Below, one piece after another: positions 17,594-26,841 of a DNA stretch of 64,000 bases. Each line of letters begins with the position of its first letter. Within the stretch, counting starts at the first letter, position 1. Source of the DNA: Streptomyces sp. NBC_00178 (GTDB lineage: Bacteria > Actinomycetota > Actinomycetes > Streptomycetales > Streptomycetaceae); assembly GCF_036206005.1 (NCBI RefSeq), contig NZ_CP108143.1:7253044-7317043 (forward strand), written 5' to 3'. Both the position numbers and the translations under genes were made by a program. The notes beneath the pieces were generated by a model, which searched no databases, was not told the origin of the DNA, and saw only the letters and a list, made by a program, of their open reading frames with translations.

Positions 17594-18898
17594 TCAGCCG
17601 GGGCTCGGCAGGGCCTTGAGCCGATCGATTGCCCGGGTAATCTCGTCGGTCCAGGGCCATCGCGTAGTGAAGCGGAGCCAGCGGCGTCGGCCGGCGCTCA
17701 CGAGCTGGGCGGCGGCGGAGAACAGCCTCAGACGGAGCTTCTTGGGTTCCCAGCGGCGGGTGGCGCCGGTCAGAGCGAGCATCGGCATCCAGGCGAGAAG
17801 GTCGAGTGCGAGGGAGACGATCTCCAGCCAGATCCGGTTCTGGGCGGTGTCGTGCAGGGGCAGATTCCGCAGGCCGGTGTCGCGGGCGCCTCGGATGCGG
17901 TCCTCACAGCGGGCCCGGCGGCGGTGACGCAGTTCGAGGTCGGCGAGCTGGCCGCCTTTTGTATTGGCCGCGAAGCAGGTCAGCCGAAGCCCGTCAAGGT
18001 CAGTGAAGCGCAACTGGGCGCCGGGGTGAGGCCGTTCCTTGCGGACGACCAGCCGCATCCCCATCGGCCACGTGCTCAGGTCGGGCATGTCGGTGATCTC
18101 CGCGACCCAGGCCTTCTTCGGAATCTTCAGGACAGCCTGGTGGATGGCGTCGGTGATGGTCATTCCGACGGAATACGACAGCCACCGGCCGGGCCGGGAG
18201 AGACAGTCGAGGAAGGCATGGGTACCGCCGGCGGAATCGGTGCGGATCAACGTCTGCCGGCCCCGCCGCAGGTGTCGGGGCAGTTGGGCCAGGGCGAGCC
18301 GGGTGGTTTCGATGTGATCGGTGGCGGTGTTGGAGCCTGCGTTGCCGGGCCGCAGCAGGGCAGCCACCGGCTCTCCGGAACCGGCCTGGCCGTGGTCGAC
18401 GAACGCGACGAGCGGGTGATGGCCGAAGGTCTTCTTCCAGGTCGCGGTGGCGTCCTGCTTCTCGGAGTGCGCCAGGACCAGCACGCCGTCGATGTCCACG
18501 ATCACGGTGCCGTCGGCGGCCGGACCGTCCGCACCGGCCAACTCCCAGACCCGCGACCGTACTCCTGCCCGCGCCGACCGGATCGCGGTGAGCGCCTTCG
18601 GCCCGGCTGCGGCGAGAGCGTCGACGAGACGGGAGACCGTCGGATCGGAGGCCACCGGGCCGAACATCTCGGGCTCGGCCCGCAGCATGCCGATGTCGGC
18701 CAGGCAGTCTCCGCCCAGCGCGACGGCCAGGGCCACATCCAGAAGGATCCTGCCCGGATCGTGCACCGTTCGCGGCTTGCGCCACGGCGCCATTGCCGCC
18801 GATATCGCGGTGTCCAGGCCGGACGTACGGACCGTCTCGACCAGCAGCACCGCCCCGGCGCGAGACCGCCCCGCGGCCACCACCCTCGACGCGGACAC
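17594..18898 (-). CDS. IS1380-family transposase, apparently intact
   Basis: 434 residues in one uninterrupted frame. Catalytic regions include VIVDIDGVLVLAHSEKQDAT, IRTDSAGGTHAFLDCL and a C-terminal stretch with RWPWTDEITRAIDRLKALP. The start GTG is at 18898. Upstream at about 18960-19005 is the typical outer end sequence (AATCCTCATTCTCGCTGGGC). I could not find a matching end on the 17.5 kb side, so that end may be lost or diverged. One of the few intact transposases here. Confidence 0.9.
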   Translation of the reverse strand: MSASRVVAAGRSRAGAVLLVETVRTSGLDTAISAAMAPWRKPRTVHDPGRILLDVALAVALGGDCLADIGMLRAEPEMFGPVASDPTVSRLVDALAAAGPKALTAIRSARAGVRSRVWELAGADGPAADGTVIVDIDGVLVLAHSEKQDATATWKKTFGHHPLVAFVDHGQAGSGEPVAALLRPGNAGSNTATDHIETTRLALAQLPRHLRRGRQTLIRTDSAGGTHAFLDCLSRPGRWLSYSVGMTITDAIHQAVLKIPKKAWVAEITDMPDLSTWPMGMRLVVRKERPHPGAQLRFTDLDGLRLTCFAANTKGGQLADLELRHRRRARCEDRIRGARDTGLRNLPLHDTAQNRIWLEIVSLALDLLAWMPMLALTGATRRWEPKKLRLRLFSAAAQLVSAGRRRWLRFTTRWPWTDEITRAIDRLKALPSPG

Positions 18899-19339
18899 GC
18901 GGGTACAACCCGATACGCTTACTCACCTGGAAAGTGCCTCCGACGGGCGCGGGAACGAGGGCCCAGACAATCCTCATTCTCGCTGGGCAGGGGCATTTTT
19001 CGCTCTTCTGACCACCCGTCGGACAACCTACTCGGGTGACTCCGCGAGGTTGGCTACGCGGATTCCATCACGCGATGGTGATGAGGCAAACGACCCTGAC
19101 CGCACCCCGGGTCCCGTTCTTTACCGTGCGGGCGACCTCATCACTGCGAGCATAGACGGACACGCGACGGCGACCAGGGAGTGCTCGGGGCAAGATCGTA
19201 CGCTCGCTTCACCTGAGGGGTGCTCCTCCCCTCGCACCCAACCGGACCCTCGACAAGTCCCGATGCCGCTGGGCAGGAGTACTTCTCCCAGCTGTGATCA
19301 ACTCGCAGACCGCCCAGTTCGTGAAAGCCCGAGGTTAGG

Positions 19340-19508
19340 GCGGGGCTTGGGCGCGGGACTTCTCGACTGGACGCAGGCGCGGGCGCGGGAGGCCGGCAGC
19401 GAAGGCATCGTGCAGACCGTGCCCGATGCGGATACCGCTGCCGTGGCGCTGCTGGGCTCACGCGGGTACAAACCGCTGGTGACGGCCTGGAAGTGCGCCA
19501 GCACATAG
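19340..19508 (+). pseudogene. GNAT N-acetyltransferase, C-terminal fragment
   Basis: The frame reads LLDWTQARAREAGSEGIVQT and ALLGSRGYKPLVTAWKCAS, the last helix and strands of a GNAT fold. The acetyl-CoA binding core is missing and the upstream sequence is antisense to IS1380. Confidence 0.5.
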
Positions 19509-19636
19509 GACAAACCCCGTTCCTCCAGGCCATGGCGGAAGGGGGTGCTGACGCCGTAACCCGCATCCGCGACCACGACCGGGGCTTTCAGCCCCCACCC
19601 GGTCACGTTGTCCAGCAGCCCGACCACCGTCATCAA
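19483..19636 (-). pseudogene. IS701-type transposase fragment
   Basis: The reverse frame contains GWGLKAPVVVADAGYG and LEERGLSYVLAHFQAV, the segment around the second catalytic Asp of IS701-type transposases. Only about 50 residues remain. Confidence 0.7.
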
Positions 19637-19640
19637 CAAC

Positions 19641-19675
19641 GTGATGGGCCACCGACTCTGTCGGTGGCCCATCAC
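19641..19675. terminator. 16-bp stem hairpin at the end of the 19672-19896 gene
   Basis: GTGATGGGCCACCGAC and GTCGGTGGCCCATCAC pair around TCT. The hairpin overlaps the stop codon of the reverse gene and is its terminator. Confidence 0.8.
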
Positions 19676-19896
19676 GAAGGATCGCGGTCAGGGTTGCCCG
19701 CCCTGCCTCTTTGAACAAAGAAGTAACCGACGAGGCAAATGCAAGCGATAAGCGCCAGCAAGGCCCATCCTCCAGAGTTTCCCGAAATGATCAGAAATGC
19801 TGAGAACAGCACTCCGACGACGGCGAAGAACGTGGCGAACTGCACATACCGCTTTACAGCAGCTCGCTGCTCCACCGACCATCCCACATGAGGCAT
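19672..19896 (-). CDS. Small two-helix membrane protein
   Basis: 74 residues: a cytoplasmic-looking start MPHVGWSVEQRAAVKRYVQF, then two membrane helices (about residues 21-40 and 45-64) and a charged tail ending NPDRDPS. No family recognised. It lies downstream, on the same strand, of the small-protein pair that follows the Rhs gene and ends in a strong hairpin. Confidence 0.6.
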   Translation of the reverse strand: MPHVGWSVEQRAAVKRYVQFATFFAVVGVLFSAFLIISGNSGGWALLALIACICLVGYFFVQRGRAGNPDRDPS

Positions 19897-20255
19897 GCTT
19901 TCTCCTTCCGAAAGTCGGGTCGGGATAGCGAAAACGCCCTCCGCGCGGATCCAGCGGGCGGTCCGCCTGCGGCCACTTCCTCCTCGAGCAGGCCACCCTG
20001 AAGTGCGTCTGCATGGCGATCATGCCCCTGGACCCCGTCGGCACGGGCCAGGCACTCTGACCATGCGCTGAAAAACCACACTGAACGCCTTTGACGTCAC
20101 TTTCGATGGCCGACCCTCCGCAGCCCGACAGTAACTCTCAACAACCCGAGCTACACCGGCGTATTTGACAGACCCCCCACACGGGCGGACCGGAGCGCCA
20201 TGGAAATCGTCAGCACTGTGCCGTGACTTTGCCGTCGCCACGACCCCTACCGGGC

Positions 20256-20378
20256 CTATTTTCTCCGGCGACGTGTGAGAACGAAGATAACAGCGATAAG
20301 GAAAAATAAGATTATGAGAGCTATTCCCCAGACCGGAAGCCCAGCAGTGGAGGGAGGCATTAGCGCGGAAAGAGTCAT
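20256..20378 (-). CDS. 40-aa single-span membrane protein (candidate Rhs immunity partner)
   Basis: Starts ATG 20378 inside the stop of the preceding gene (ATGA overlap), so translation is probably coupled. Sequence pattern: polar start MTLSALMPPSTAGLPVWG, one hydrophobic helix of about 20 residues, then a basic RRRRK tail at the stop (20256-20258). It contains one TTA codon, rare in Streptomyces and dependent on the bldA tRNA. Too short for standard ORF calls. Role as immunity or toxin accessory is inferred only from position after Rhs. Confidence 0.55.
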   Translation of the reverse strand: MTLSALMPPSTAGLPVWGIALIILFFLIAVIFVLTRRRRK

Positions 20379-20554
20379 GACTTAGTCCTCTTGAATATGA
20401 AAAAGAGTCCACCAATGAAGATCGCGGCTCCGATGATTATGGGGAGCGCTGGGCGGGAGTTTCCGTCGCCCGCATCTTGTATATCCAGGAAGAGTAAAGA
20501 GGCGCCGCAGCATAATGCTAAGAATGCTGATCCGACTCTTACGGCTTGACGCAT
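20375..20554 (-). CDS. 59-aa two-span membrane protein (candidate Rhs immunity)
   Basis: Starts ATG 20554 with GGAG seven bases upstream. It has a first hydrophobic segment (residues about 7-23, with a CC pair), a polar loop DIQDAGDGNSRP and a second segment (residues about 37-54), ending KRTKS. Three TTA codons in 59 suggest bldA dependence and foreign origin. It lies 55 bases after the Rhs stop with a hairpin between them, and overlaps the next gene. Small membrane proteins directly after Rhs C-termini are often immunity proteins; no family match is claimed. Confidence 0.6.
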   Translation of the reverse strand: MRQAVRVGSAFLALCCGASLLFLDIQDAGDGNSRPALPIIIGAAIFIGGLFFIFKRTKS

Positions 20555-20570
20555 TGATAACTCCTGCCCT

Positions 20571-20600
20571 ATGGGGGCGGGAAAGGGATCCCGCCCCCAT
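20571..20600. terminator. Hairpin between Rhs and the two small genes
   Basis: ATGGGGGCGGG pairs with CCCGCCCCCAT around an 8-base loop. It could end the Rhs transcript or reduce read-through into the downstream pair. The ribosome site of the 59-aa gene lies just beyond. Confidence 0.65.
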
Positions 20601-20608
20601 TCTGTCGA

Positions 20609-21844
20609 TTAGCTGTACGCGGCTGTAGTCGCCCCGGCGGCAGCCCCAGCCACGACCGAGCATCCGGTCAGTCTCGCGCCCACCGAGACCCCCAGAGTCG
20701 CAAAGGACCCGGCGGCAGCGCCCGCCATGCAAAGGCTCTCCACGCCAATTCCGGCAAGGATGCCCATCTTGGTCGCGTTGGCGCCCTCTGTGTCACCCGT
20801 CAGCGTGTCGTAGGTGAGGCTCGCCCAGTCCCCAATGCCGGTGACATCCCCGAAGCTGAGCAAACCGTTGGGGTCGATGCGATTGACGGGGTCGCCTTCG
20901 GCGTAGAGGTATGGGTTCTCTTCCTGGCCGGAGGGATCGGGGCTGGTGAAGCGGCCGATGTTGGGGTCGTAGTAGCGGGCGGCGAAGTGGTAGAGGCCGG
21001 TGGGATCCTGGTAGCCGCCGGCGAACCGGTAGGGCTGGGGCACCGTCTCGCTGGTGGTGCTTCGGGTGACGCCTCGGGGGCTGTAGTCGTAGCTGTTGGC
21101 CTTCGCGCCGGTCTCGTCGGCCATGGCGACCACCGAACCGAGTGCGTCGGTCAGGTAGTAGTAGCTTTTCCCCCGCGGGTCATGGAGTTCAGAGTGCCCC
21201 CCGGTTCACGGTTGAATCCTGTGTCCACTCCGGCGGTCGACGTGCCGGCCAGGCCGATCGGGCCGTTGTGGAAGAACGTGTCACCGAGCTTGATCCGCTC
21301 GGACTGGTCCGTGGAGCCGTACTGCCCGGCGTATGTCTTCCCGGCGACGGTGACCGAGGTCATCTGGGAGTAGTCGGACCATTTCTCGCCGGTCCTGGTG
21401 CCCTCGGGGGTCGAGGCGCCGGCGGTTTCGTTGCCGATCTTGTCGTAGGACCAGTTCGCCGTCGAGCCGTTCTTCGCGGTGACCTGCTGGGCGTCGTTGA
21501 TCGTGTACGTGGTGCCGCGCGGGCAGCCGGGGTCGACGCCCTGGGAGGTGAGGTTGCCGGCCAAGTCGTAGCAGTACTGCCACGAGCTGTTCAGCGTGGT
21601 GCCCTTCTCCTCCTTGGCGTAGGAGAAGCGGCCTGCGCTGTCGTAGCTGTAGGAGGTCTTGAAGCCGCTCACCGCGTCGGTGCTGGTGCGGATCTTGCGG
21701 CCGTCCTTGGTCCCGTTGAGGTAGGAGTACGCGAGGTCGACCATGGTGCCCTTGGGTGAGGTGGCCTTGATCTTCTCGGGGCGGCCTGACTTGTCCGGGG
21801 TGACCGTCTGGACGGTGCTGCCCGGGTAGAGGGTCTTTTCACGG
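20609..21844 (-). pseudogene. Rhs/YD-repeat protein, C-terminal part, frameshifted
   Basis: YD-type repeats (YSYDSAGRFSYAKEEKG, CYDLAGNLTSQG, WSYDKIGN) are followed by the Rhs core motif RFAGGYQDPTGLYHFAARYY and PDPSGQEENPYLYAEGDPVN, then a variable C-terminal tip of about 80 residues that is Gly/Ala rich and hydrophobic and ends in GATTAAYS. A frame change lies in a GGGGG-AAAA run near 21172. The 5' end is cut at about 21845 by an IS630 scrap, so no start or secretion signal remains. The hydrophobic tip may be a membrane-acting toxin; that is inference. Confidence 0.85.
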
Positions 21845-21845
21845 A

Positions 21846-21987
21846 AGCGCGGACGCTCACCCGCAGGCCCTGGCGATCACCGAGCTCGCCTCGCCCTGGG
21901 CGAACCTCTCGGCCGCCTTGAGCCGTAACTCCTCGCGAAACTGCTGACGTTCGGCAGTCAGCCCGCCCCCTTGTGGATACCGCATAC
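21846..21987 (-). pseudogene. IS630-type transposase, N-terminal fragment
   Basis: It begins MRYPQGGGLTAERQQFREEL and continues KAAERFAQGEASSVIARACG, the start of a helix-turn-helix found in a common Streptomyces IS630 group, before joining the Rhs sequence. Confidence 0.75.
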
Positions 21988-22016
21988 CCCGGTGATACCG
22001 CAGGAGCGAGGACCAG

Positions 22017-22520
22017 TCAGCCCCTACGACCCCACGAGTTCAACCTCAGTAGCAGGCCGCGTATCCGGTTGGAGGTGCGGGTGGCTTCTGCGGCGAGGTC
22101 GTGGTCGAAGCCGGTCAGGACGGTGAGCTTGGCAGTGATCTCATCGGTGACTTCGAGCGAGCGCAGGGTGCGGGAAGCGTCCGCGATCACCGCCGCGTCC
22201 TTGGCGTCGGTCTTCGCCTCACCGGGATACAGGTCGGCGATCCGGCGCATCGCGAGCCCTGACAGGTAGGCGACCTTGCAGCCGGTGTCCCGGGCGACGG
22301 CCAGGGGCAGGGCGCCGACGGAGGCGGGCTGGTCCACGACCACCAAAACGGTGCCGAACTTCGCGGCCAGCTTCCCCAAGACGGCCCGCAACTTCGGCTC
22401 GCTGTTGGGCAGCTGCTTGTCGAAGACCATCTTTCCGGCCGGAGTCAGCCCGTGTCCGTGATGGGCGCTTTTGCCGACGTCCAGACCCAGGAAGACGCCC
22501 ACCTCGGTGGTGTCGAACAT
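22017..22520 (-). pseudogene. IS110-family recombinase, N-terminal half
   Basis: Starts ATG 22520 (MFDTTEVGVFLGLDVGKSAH) with the RuvC-like DEDD motifs: FLGLDVGK, VVVDQPASVG and GEAKTDAKDAAVIADA. It stops after RIRGLLLRLN where the sequence changes, so the C-terminal Ser-containing domain is missing. It is closely related to the complete copy at 57668-58882 and retains part of that copy's leader (about 22521-22790, with GGGGGGTGGTGTCACCGGGC). Confidence 0.85.
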
Positions 22521-22983
22521 CGTTGCTCTCCCTCTCCCCGAAGGATGTTCAGGGTGCCGGCCTCGGCCCGGGTGTCGTGCTCGCGCATCCACGTTATGAC
22601 GACCTGCTGCCCGCGAACTGTCCGGCATTGCGCCGGACCGGATGGTGGCCGGACCTCTGATCAGCGTCTCCGACGAACACCCCCGGGCCCGGTGACACCA
22701 CCCCCCAGGCCATGCGTTCGACAGAGGGACACAGCCATGCCGCGCCCGGAGGCCAGCGGCTCCGTTGCGGAACCGCGGAAAACATAACGAGGGCTGCCGC
22801 ACGATCGGGTGACATCTTAACTGGCCATATAGCTGGCTTGAAAGACACTTCTAGCCAGTTCGGAGAGTCCGGCAACATCCTCTTTCAATGCGGCGAGGGG
22901 CTTCCCTTGCCGGGACGCACACCGGTGGTGGATTGTCAGGAGACCACGGACCGGACGCTTTACCGACTTCTGATTGGGGACCG

Positions 22984-23343
22984 ATGAAGAGTGCTCGTTT
23001 GGTGATCGCCCGGCTTGCTGCCGTGTTCGCAGGCGCCAGCCTGTTCGTTATCGCTTCCACCCTCCCGGTTCAGGCAGCGAGCTACTGGCGAATGTCCGTT
23101 TTTGCGAACTACGTCGGCGTCGGGGCGGACCGACACTGGGTTGAGGTCTGCGACAAGGAGGCGGACGGGGTCGGAGTATCCGGCACCTTCTACTTCAGTA
23201 GCGGATCTCCGGTCAAGGTCGGTGACGGAAACGGATCAGCTGCCGGGTGTGGAAACCGAACCTTCTCCGGCACTGTAGTCGGCGTTGAAGCGTGCTGGAA
23301 CGGGGCGGATATCGTTTGCGACTACAGGTCGGTGCCCTCCTAG
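22984..23343 (+). CDS. Small secreted Cys-containing protein
   Basis: 119 residues. ATG 22984 opens a clear signal peptide (MKSARLVIARLAAVFAGASL) cleaved around VQA-AS. The mature ~85 residues are Gly, Ser and Val rich with Cys in EVCDKE, GCGNR, ACWNG and IVCDY, so two disulfides are likely. The ORF could extend upstream but the signal peptide fixes the start. No enzyme motif; function unknown. It is followed by another small secreted protein in the same direction. Confidence 0.7.
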   Translation: MKSARLVIARLAAVFAGASLFVIASTLPVQAASYWRMSVFANYVGVGADRHWVEVCDKEADGVGVSGTFYFSSGSPVKVGDGNGSAAGCGNRTFSGTVVGVEACWNGADIVCDYRSVPS

Positions 23344-23601
23344 CACTGGTCGTGCCCGCGGAACGGGTCACCATAGCGGTGGTGCACTGTTTCGCGAGCG
23401 AATGCCGACAACAGGCCGACCTGGGTCAGCTCTCTACCCTGCCAGGTCCAGAATTCTCATTCCTGTGCAAACTCGTCGGCACCGTTATTGCAGCAGCAGT
23501 ACCTGCATCGAACGAATCACATGCACGATGCAGTCAGTCATTCTCTGCGCGCAGGGTTGTAGCGGCGCGCACTCCCGCAACCATGTGTCGCTCGTATCCG
23601 A

Positions 23602-23943
23602 ATGAAAGTGACGGTAAAACTTATGCGCAGAAGCCGGATGGCCTCCTACGGTGCTGCTGCACTGACAGTCATTGGAGCCCTGCTGTTCTCGGCTCCGGCC
23701 GCGTCCGCGGCTGGAGTATCCGTGACGGCAACCACGGCCCCTTCGTGTATAGGCCGGTATGTCACCGAGACCCCCGCCGGCTTCGATGTCCTGCTCTCGA
23801 ACAACTGCGGAAAAACTATGAGCGTGAAGGTTCTGGTGGACTACGCCGGCGACAGCAACTGCTACGTGATGTCGGCCGGGACGCAGAAGCTGTACATATA
23901 CGAGGGCGTCCTCGGCCAGTACGACAAGACCGTTCTCTGCTGA
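23602..23943 (+). CDS. Small secreted protein with alpha-amylase inhibitor (tendamistat)-like layout
   Basis: 113 residues with an export signal ending SAPAASA, so mature protein starts near AGVSVTATTAPSC. The mature part has exactly four Cys, spaced 19, 17 and 25 residues apart, with NNCGKTMSVKVLVDY in the centre. Streptomyces tendamistat-type inhibitors have four Cys with about 15, 17 and 27 spacing and a VTVKVVY-like strand in the same place. The resemblance is in pattern, not a database result. The last residue is a Cys, as in that family. The start may be 23602 or 23623. Confidence 0.5.
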   Translation: MKVTVKLMRRSRMASYGAAALTVIGALLFSAPAASAAGVSVTATTAPSCIGRYVTETPAGFDVLLSNNCGKTMSVKVLVDYAGDSNCYVMSAGTQKLYIYEGVLGQYDKTVLC

Positions 23944-24331
23944 ACTGCATCGCACCACAGGAATCCGCTGGTGCCCTCGTAACAGCGGCGACGGAGCCTC
24001 GATGAGTAGGCTGAATCGCCCGAGGATTCTGGGGCCTTGCTGAGTGCTGTGGGGGTTGAGGTTGATTTGGGTGCTGATCTACGGTGCCGGCCTTGACCGC
24101 GCCGTCGTGGCCACCTCCTTCGTCTCGGCCGCGCTAATGGGGCTTCTGCGAGTTGGCCACCGAACGGGTGGCGGCTGCGAAGCGCGCAGTGAACGGGACT
24201 CCCGTGCTGTTGACCGAGATATCTGTCTCAACGACGACTCGGGGGTCCCGTTGTTCATCTATTCTGCCGCACTCGACCTGCCGTAGAGCTCGTAACGCGA
24301 GCATGGTGAGACGCGGTCTACCCTTTTTGGG

Positions 24332-24779
24332 GTGTCGTCCCTCGCTGTTATTGCTTCTTCGCACTCATCGGCGCCCCCCGCCGTCGCCTACGCGGCGCTC
24401 CTGGATGCAGAATCCTGGCCGTTGTGGTCCGCCTACGCCGACGTCGAGTGGGATGTACCTGCCGGAGTCGACCGGCCGGCACGCGTGGATGACCAGCGCA
24501 CCATCCGTTCCCTTACTGGGCGTGTGTGCTACCGCGAGCGCGTCGTCGAGATGGTTTCCCGACCAGCGGTTCAGCTACGAACAGGCCGCAGGACTGTTCA
24601 CCTCTCATCGAGGGTCTGTGGACCTGGCCCGAGCCCTCCATGGCGGCACCGACATCACCTGGTCAGCGACCTACCGACACACCCTCCCTCTCCTGGACAT
24701 GCTCAGGAGGCGGCGTCTGCAGGTTTGGGTCCAGGATCTTGCGTCATACGCCAACTCGATCGTGATCCGTAACTCCTAG
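24332..24779 (+). pseudogene. SRPBCC (polyketide cyclase/dehydrase-like) protein, frameshifted (IS cargo)
   Basis: The first frame gives AVAYAALLDAESWPLWSAYA and RTIRSLTGRVCYRERVVEMV. After about 24550 the fold continues in another frame (PDQRFSYEQAAG, GGTDITWSATYRHTLPLLDM) to a stop at 24779. One indel explains the break. SRPBCC proteins bind hydrophobic ligands; the partner is unknown. It sits just inside the left outer repeat. Confidence 0.7.
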
Positions 24780-24794
24780 AACTGCAGCGCCAAT

Positions 24795-25603
24795 TCATGA
24801 TCCGAACTTCTTCAGACGTCTCCAGCAGATGAGGCTGCAGCCCAACGAGACCACGGCGTCGTGGAGTTCGATGCGTTGTTCCCATCGGACGGCGAGACGT
24901 TTGAACTGGTGGAGCAGGGCGAACGTCTGCTCGACGACGTAGCGGAGCTTGCCCAGGCCCTCCATGTTCGGGGCACCCTTGAGGGAGATGACCGGCAGGA
25001 TCCTGCGGCGCCGCAGTTCCAGGCGTACGGCCTTCGAGTCGTATGCCTTGTCGCCCAGGACAGCCTCGGGGCGCCGTCGCGGTCGGCCGGGCCGGTCAGC
25101 GACGGGCGGGATGCCGTCGACCAGATTGAGGGTCTGGGTGATGTCGTTGACGTTCGCCGCGGTGGTGATGACTTTGAGCGAGGTGCCGCGTCCGTCGCAG
25201 ATCAGGTGGTGTTTGCTGCCCGTCTTCCGCCGGTCGACCGGCGACGGACCGGTGCCGGCGCCCCCTTTTTCGCGCGGATGTGGGAACCGTCCACGCAAGC
25301 CCGCGACCAGTCGAGCTCGCCGGCCGCGTTCAGCTCCCCGAGCAGGACCCGGTGCAGCCGGTCGAAAACCCCCGCCTTCTGCCACCGGTCCAGGCGGCGC
25401 CAGCACGTCTGTCCCGAGCCGAACCCAAGCTCCATGGGCAGGAGTTGCCGCGCTATGTCGTTGTAGAGGACGAACAGGATGCCCTGGAGACAGAGCCGGT
25501 CCGACACCGGCCGAGGCCCCGGTGACCGCTCCGGCCACGGAGGCAACAACGGCTCGATCAGCGCCCACAACTCATCGTCCACGACCCACGGTCGAGTACT
25601 CAC
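24795..25603 (-). CDS. IS5-family transposase made by frameshifting
   Basis: The first frame starts around GTG 25603 (STRPWVVDDELWALIEPLLP) and carries the first catalytic Asp region (WSRACVDGSHIRAKKG). An AAAAAGGGGG run near 25264 is the expected slip site. The second frame continues GAGTGPSPVDRRKTGSKHHL, VLGDKAYDSKAVRLEL and VVEQTFALLHQFKRL, ending RRLKKFGS. Both parts look intact, so it may be active through -1 frameshifting. Confidence 0.85.
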
Positions 25604-25663
25604 GCCATCACGAACGGTCGAATCTTCACACTGATCACGGTCAGCCAGCACGTTTCACCAAGA

Positions 25664-26038
25664 TTGTGTTACGAGCTCTTTGTGTGCCTTGTCGGCGGTT
25701 TGTGGTATTTCACCGCAGCGGGGCTGCTGTTGATCCGCGATAGTGGAAGCCTGATCGCGGTCTTCTTCGGTCTCGCGGGTGTACTCCTCGTCCTCGGGGT
25801 CCTGCGCATGGTGTTCGGTAGTCCCGCAGGTCCTCGTACTGCTGTCAGCGGGGCCTGGACGGCTCTGCTGACTGTGCTGTTTCCGCTCGGTGTATGGCTT
25901 ACACCGACTGTGACTTCGGGCAGCGCCATCGAGTTCTCTCAGCTGGCAACACGGCAGGGACTACCGCTCCAGGGCGTGATGGGAGCAGTACCGCCCCTCG
26001 TAATCCTGGCCATCGCCAAGCGACACACCACCACCTGA
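25664..26038 (+). CDS. Membrane protein, N-terminus truncated or fused at an IS end
   Basis: About 124 residues. Three hydrophobic segments: VCLVGGLWYFTAAGLLLI, LIAVFFGLAGVLLVLGVLRM and AWTALLTVLFPLGVWL. The first codons (from TTG 25664) are within the right inverted repeat of the 24285-25680 unit, so the natural N-terminus was probably lost on insertion. A tail of about 35 residues ends AKRHTTT. No family assigned. Confidence 0.5.
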   Translation: MCYELFVCLVGGLWYFTAAGLLLIRDSGSLIAVFFGLAGVLLVLGVLRMVFGSPAGPRTAVSGAWTALLTVLFPLGVWLTPTVTSGSAIEFSQLATRQGLPLQGVMGAVPPLVILAIAKRHTTT

Positions 26039-26163
26039 CCCTCGCACTGGCAGGCGCCGCTATGCGTGGGCCCCCCGGTTGAGTGAACTGGGTGTGGGCG
26101 GCACCAATGAGTTGAGCCGGAGCCACGACTCGTGAGCAATCCAGGTGAGTAGACCCTTGGGGT

Positions 26164-26195
26164 CGTGGTGAGTTTCCGGCCGGCGACTCACCACG
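26164..26195. terminator. Hairpin, possible terminator
   Basis: CGTGGTGAGT and ACTCACCACG pair around a 12-base loop, 125 bases after the membrane gene. The rest of 26039-26840 holds no gene I can support; the long open frames there are low-complexity by-products of GC content. Confidence 0.45.
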
Positions 26196-26841
26196 GCAGG
26201 TCAGGGGCGGGTGCGGCTCCTCACCACGTCGATGCCGCGGCACCCTGCGTCACTGGAAGCTTTTCTTGTCGAACCCTCATTACGGCGCACACCCGGTCGA
26301 CGCGACATGACCCGGACGGCGGCGGCACGAAGGGCATCCGCTGCGCGGATGCCCGGGGCGGGAGCTCGGTCACTGGTACCAGACACCAGCCTCCCGCCTC
26401 CGGCACCCTGGCACACGGGGGAGCGCCGGCACTCAGCGGGCCCGAACCGCGGACACGCCTGGTCCTCGAGTTCCTGCCGCCCGGAGCGCGGCACGGTCGC
26501 CAGAGGCTCTGGCGCCGGTAGTGGCACCCAGGGCAGTAGCCACTCTGGTGAGTGGGTGGCGCGGGTGCCCGACACGGGAGTACGACCGACGCTATGACTG
26601 ACAAGTGTCGAGGGCCGACCTGTGCCCAACCGCGGGTCAGACATCAGTTTTCGCGTGGTGAGTGCTCGGACTTCCCCTCTTGCCCTGGCTGCCTTGCTCT
26701 GGGGGGCTGGTGTTGGGCGTGGTCTCGGGGAAGCGAGGGCGCTGCGCCGGCCTTCTTCTCCGACCCGTCGCGGAGATGTGGACCGGCGACCAGGCTGTGA
26801 CCTGACGGTAGGCCTCCGCACTCCGGCTGCGAGGCTGGCGG

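Larger units (their letters stand above)
24285..25680. mobile_element. IS5-family unit enclosing an SRPBCC gene remnant
   Basis: The sequence at 24285-24313 (AGAGCTCGTAACGCGAGCAT...) matches 25652-25680 in inverted orientation at 24 of 29 positions. Between them lie a forward SRPBCC pseudogene and a reverse IS5 transposase. An ordinary element would end just beyond the transposase stop near 24780; only CGTAAC is shared there. The right end also overlaps the start of the membrane gene at 25664. Confidence 0.55.

Noticed and set aside
17495..19039. 514-codon open frame antisense to the IS1380 transposase
   Set aside because: Low-complexity Gly/Pro/Asp translation opposite an intact transposase.
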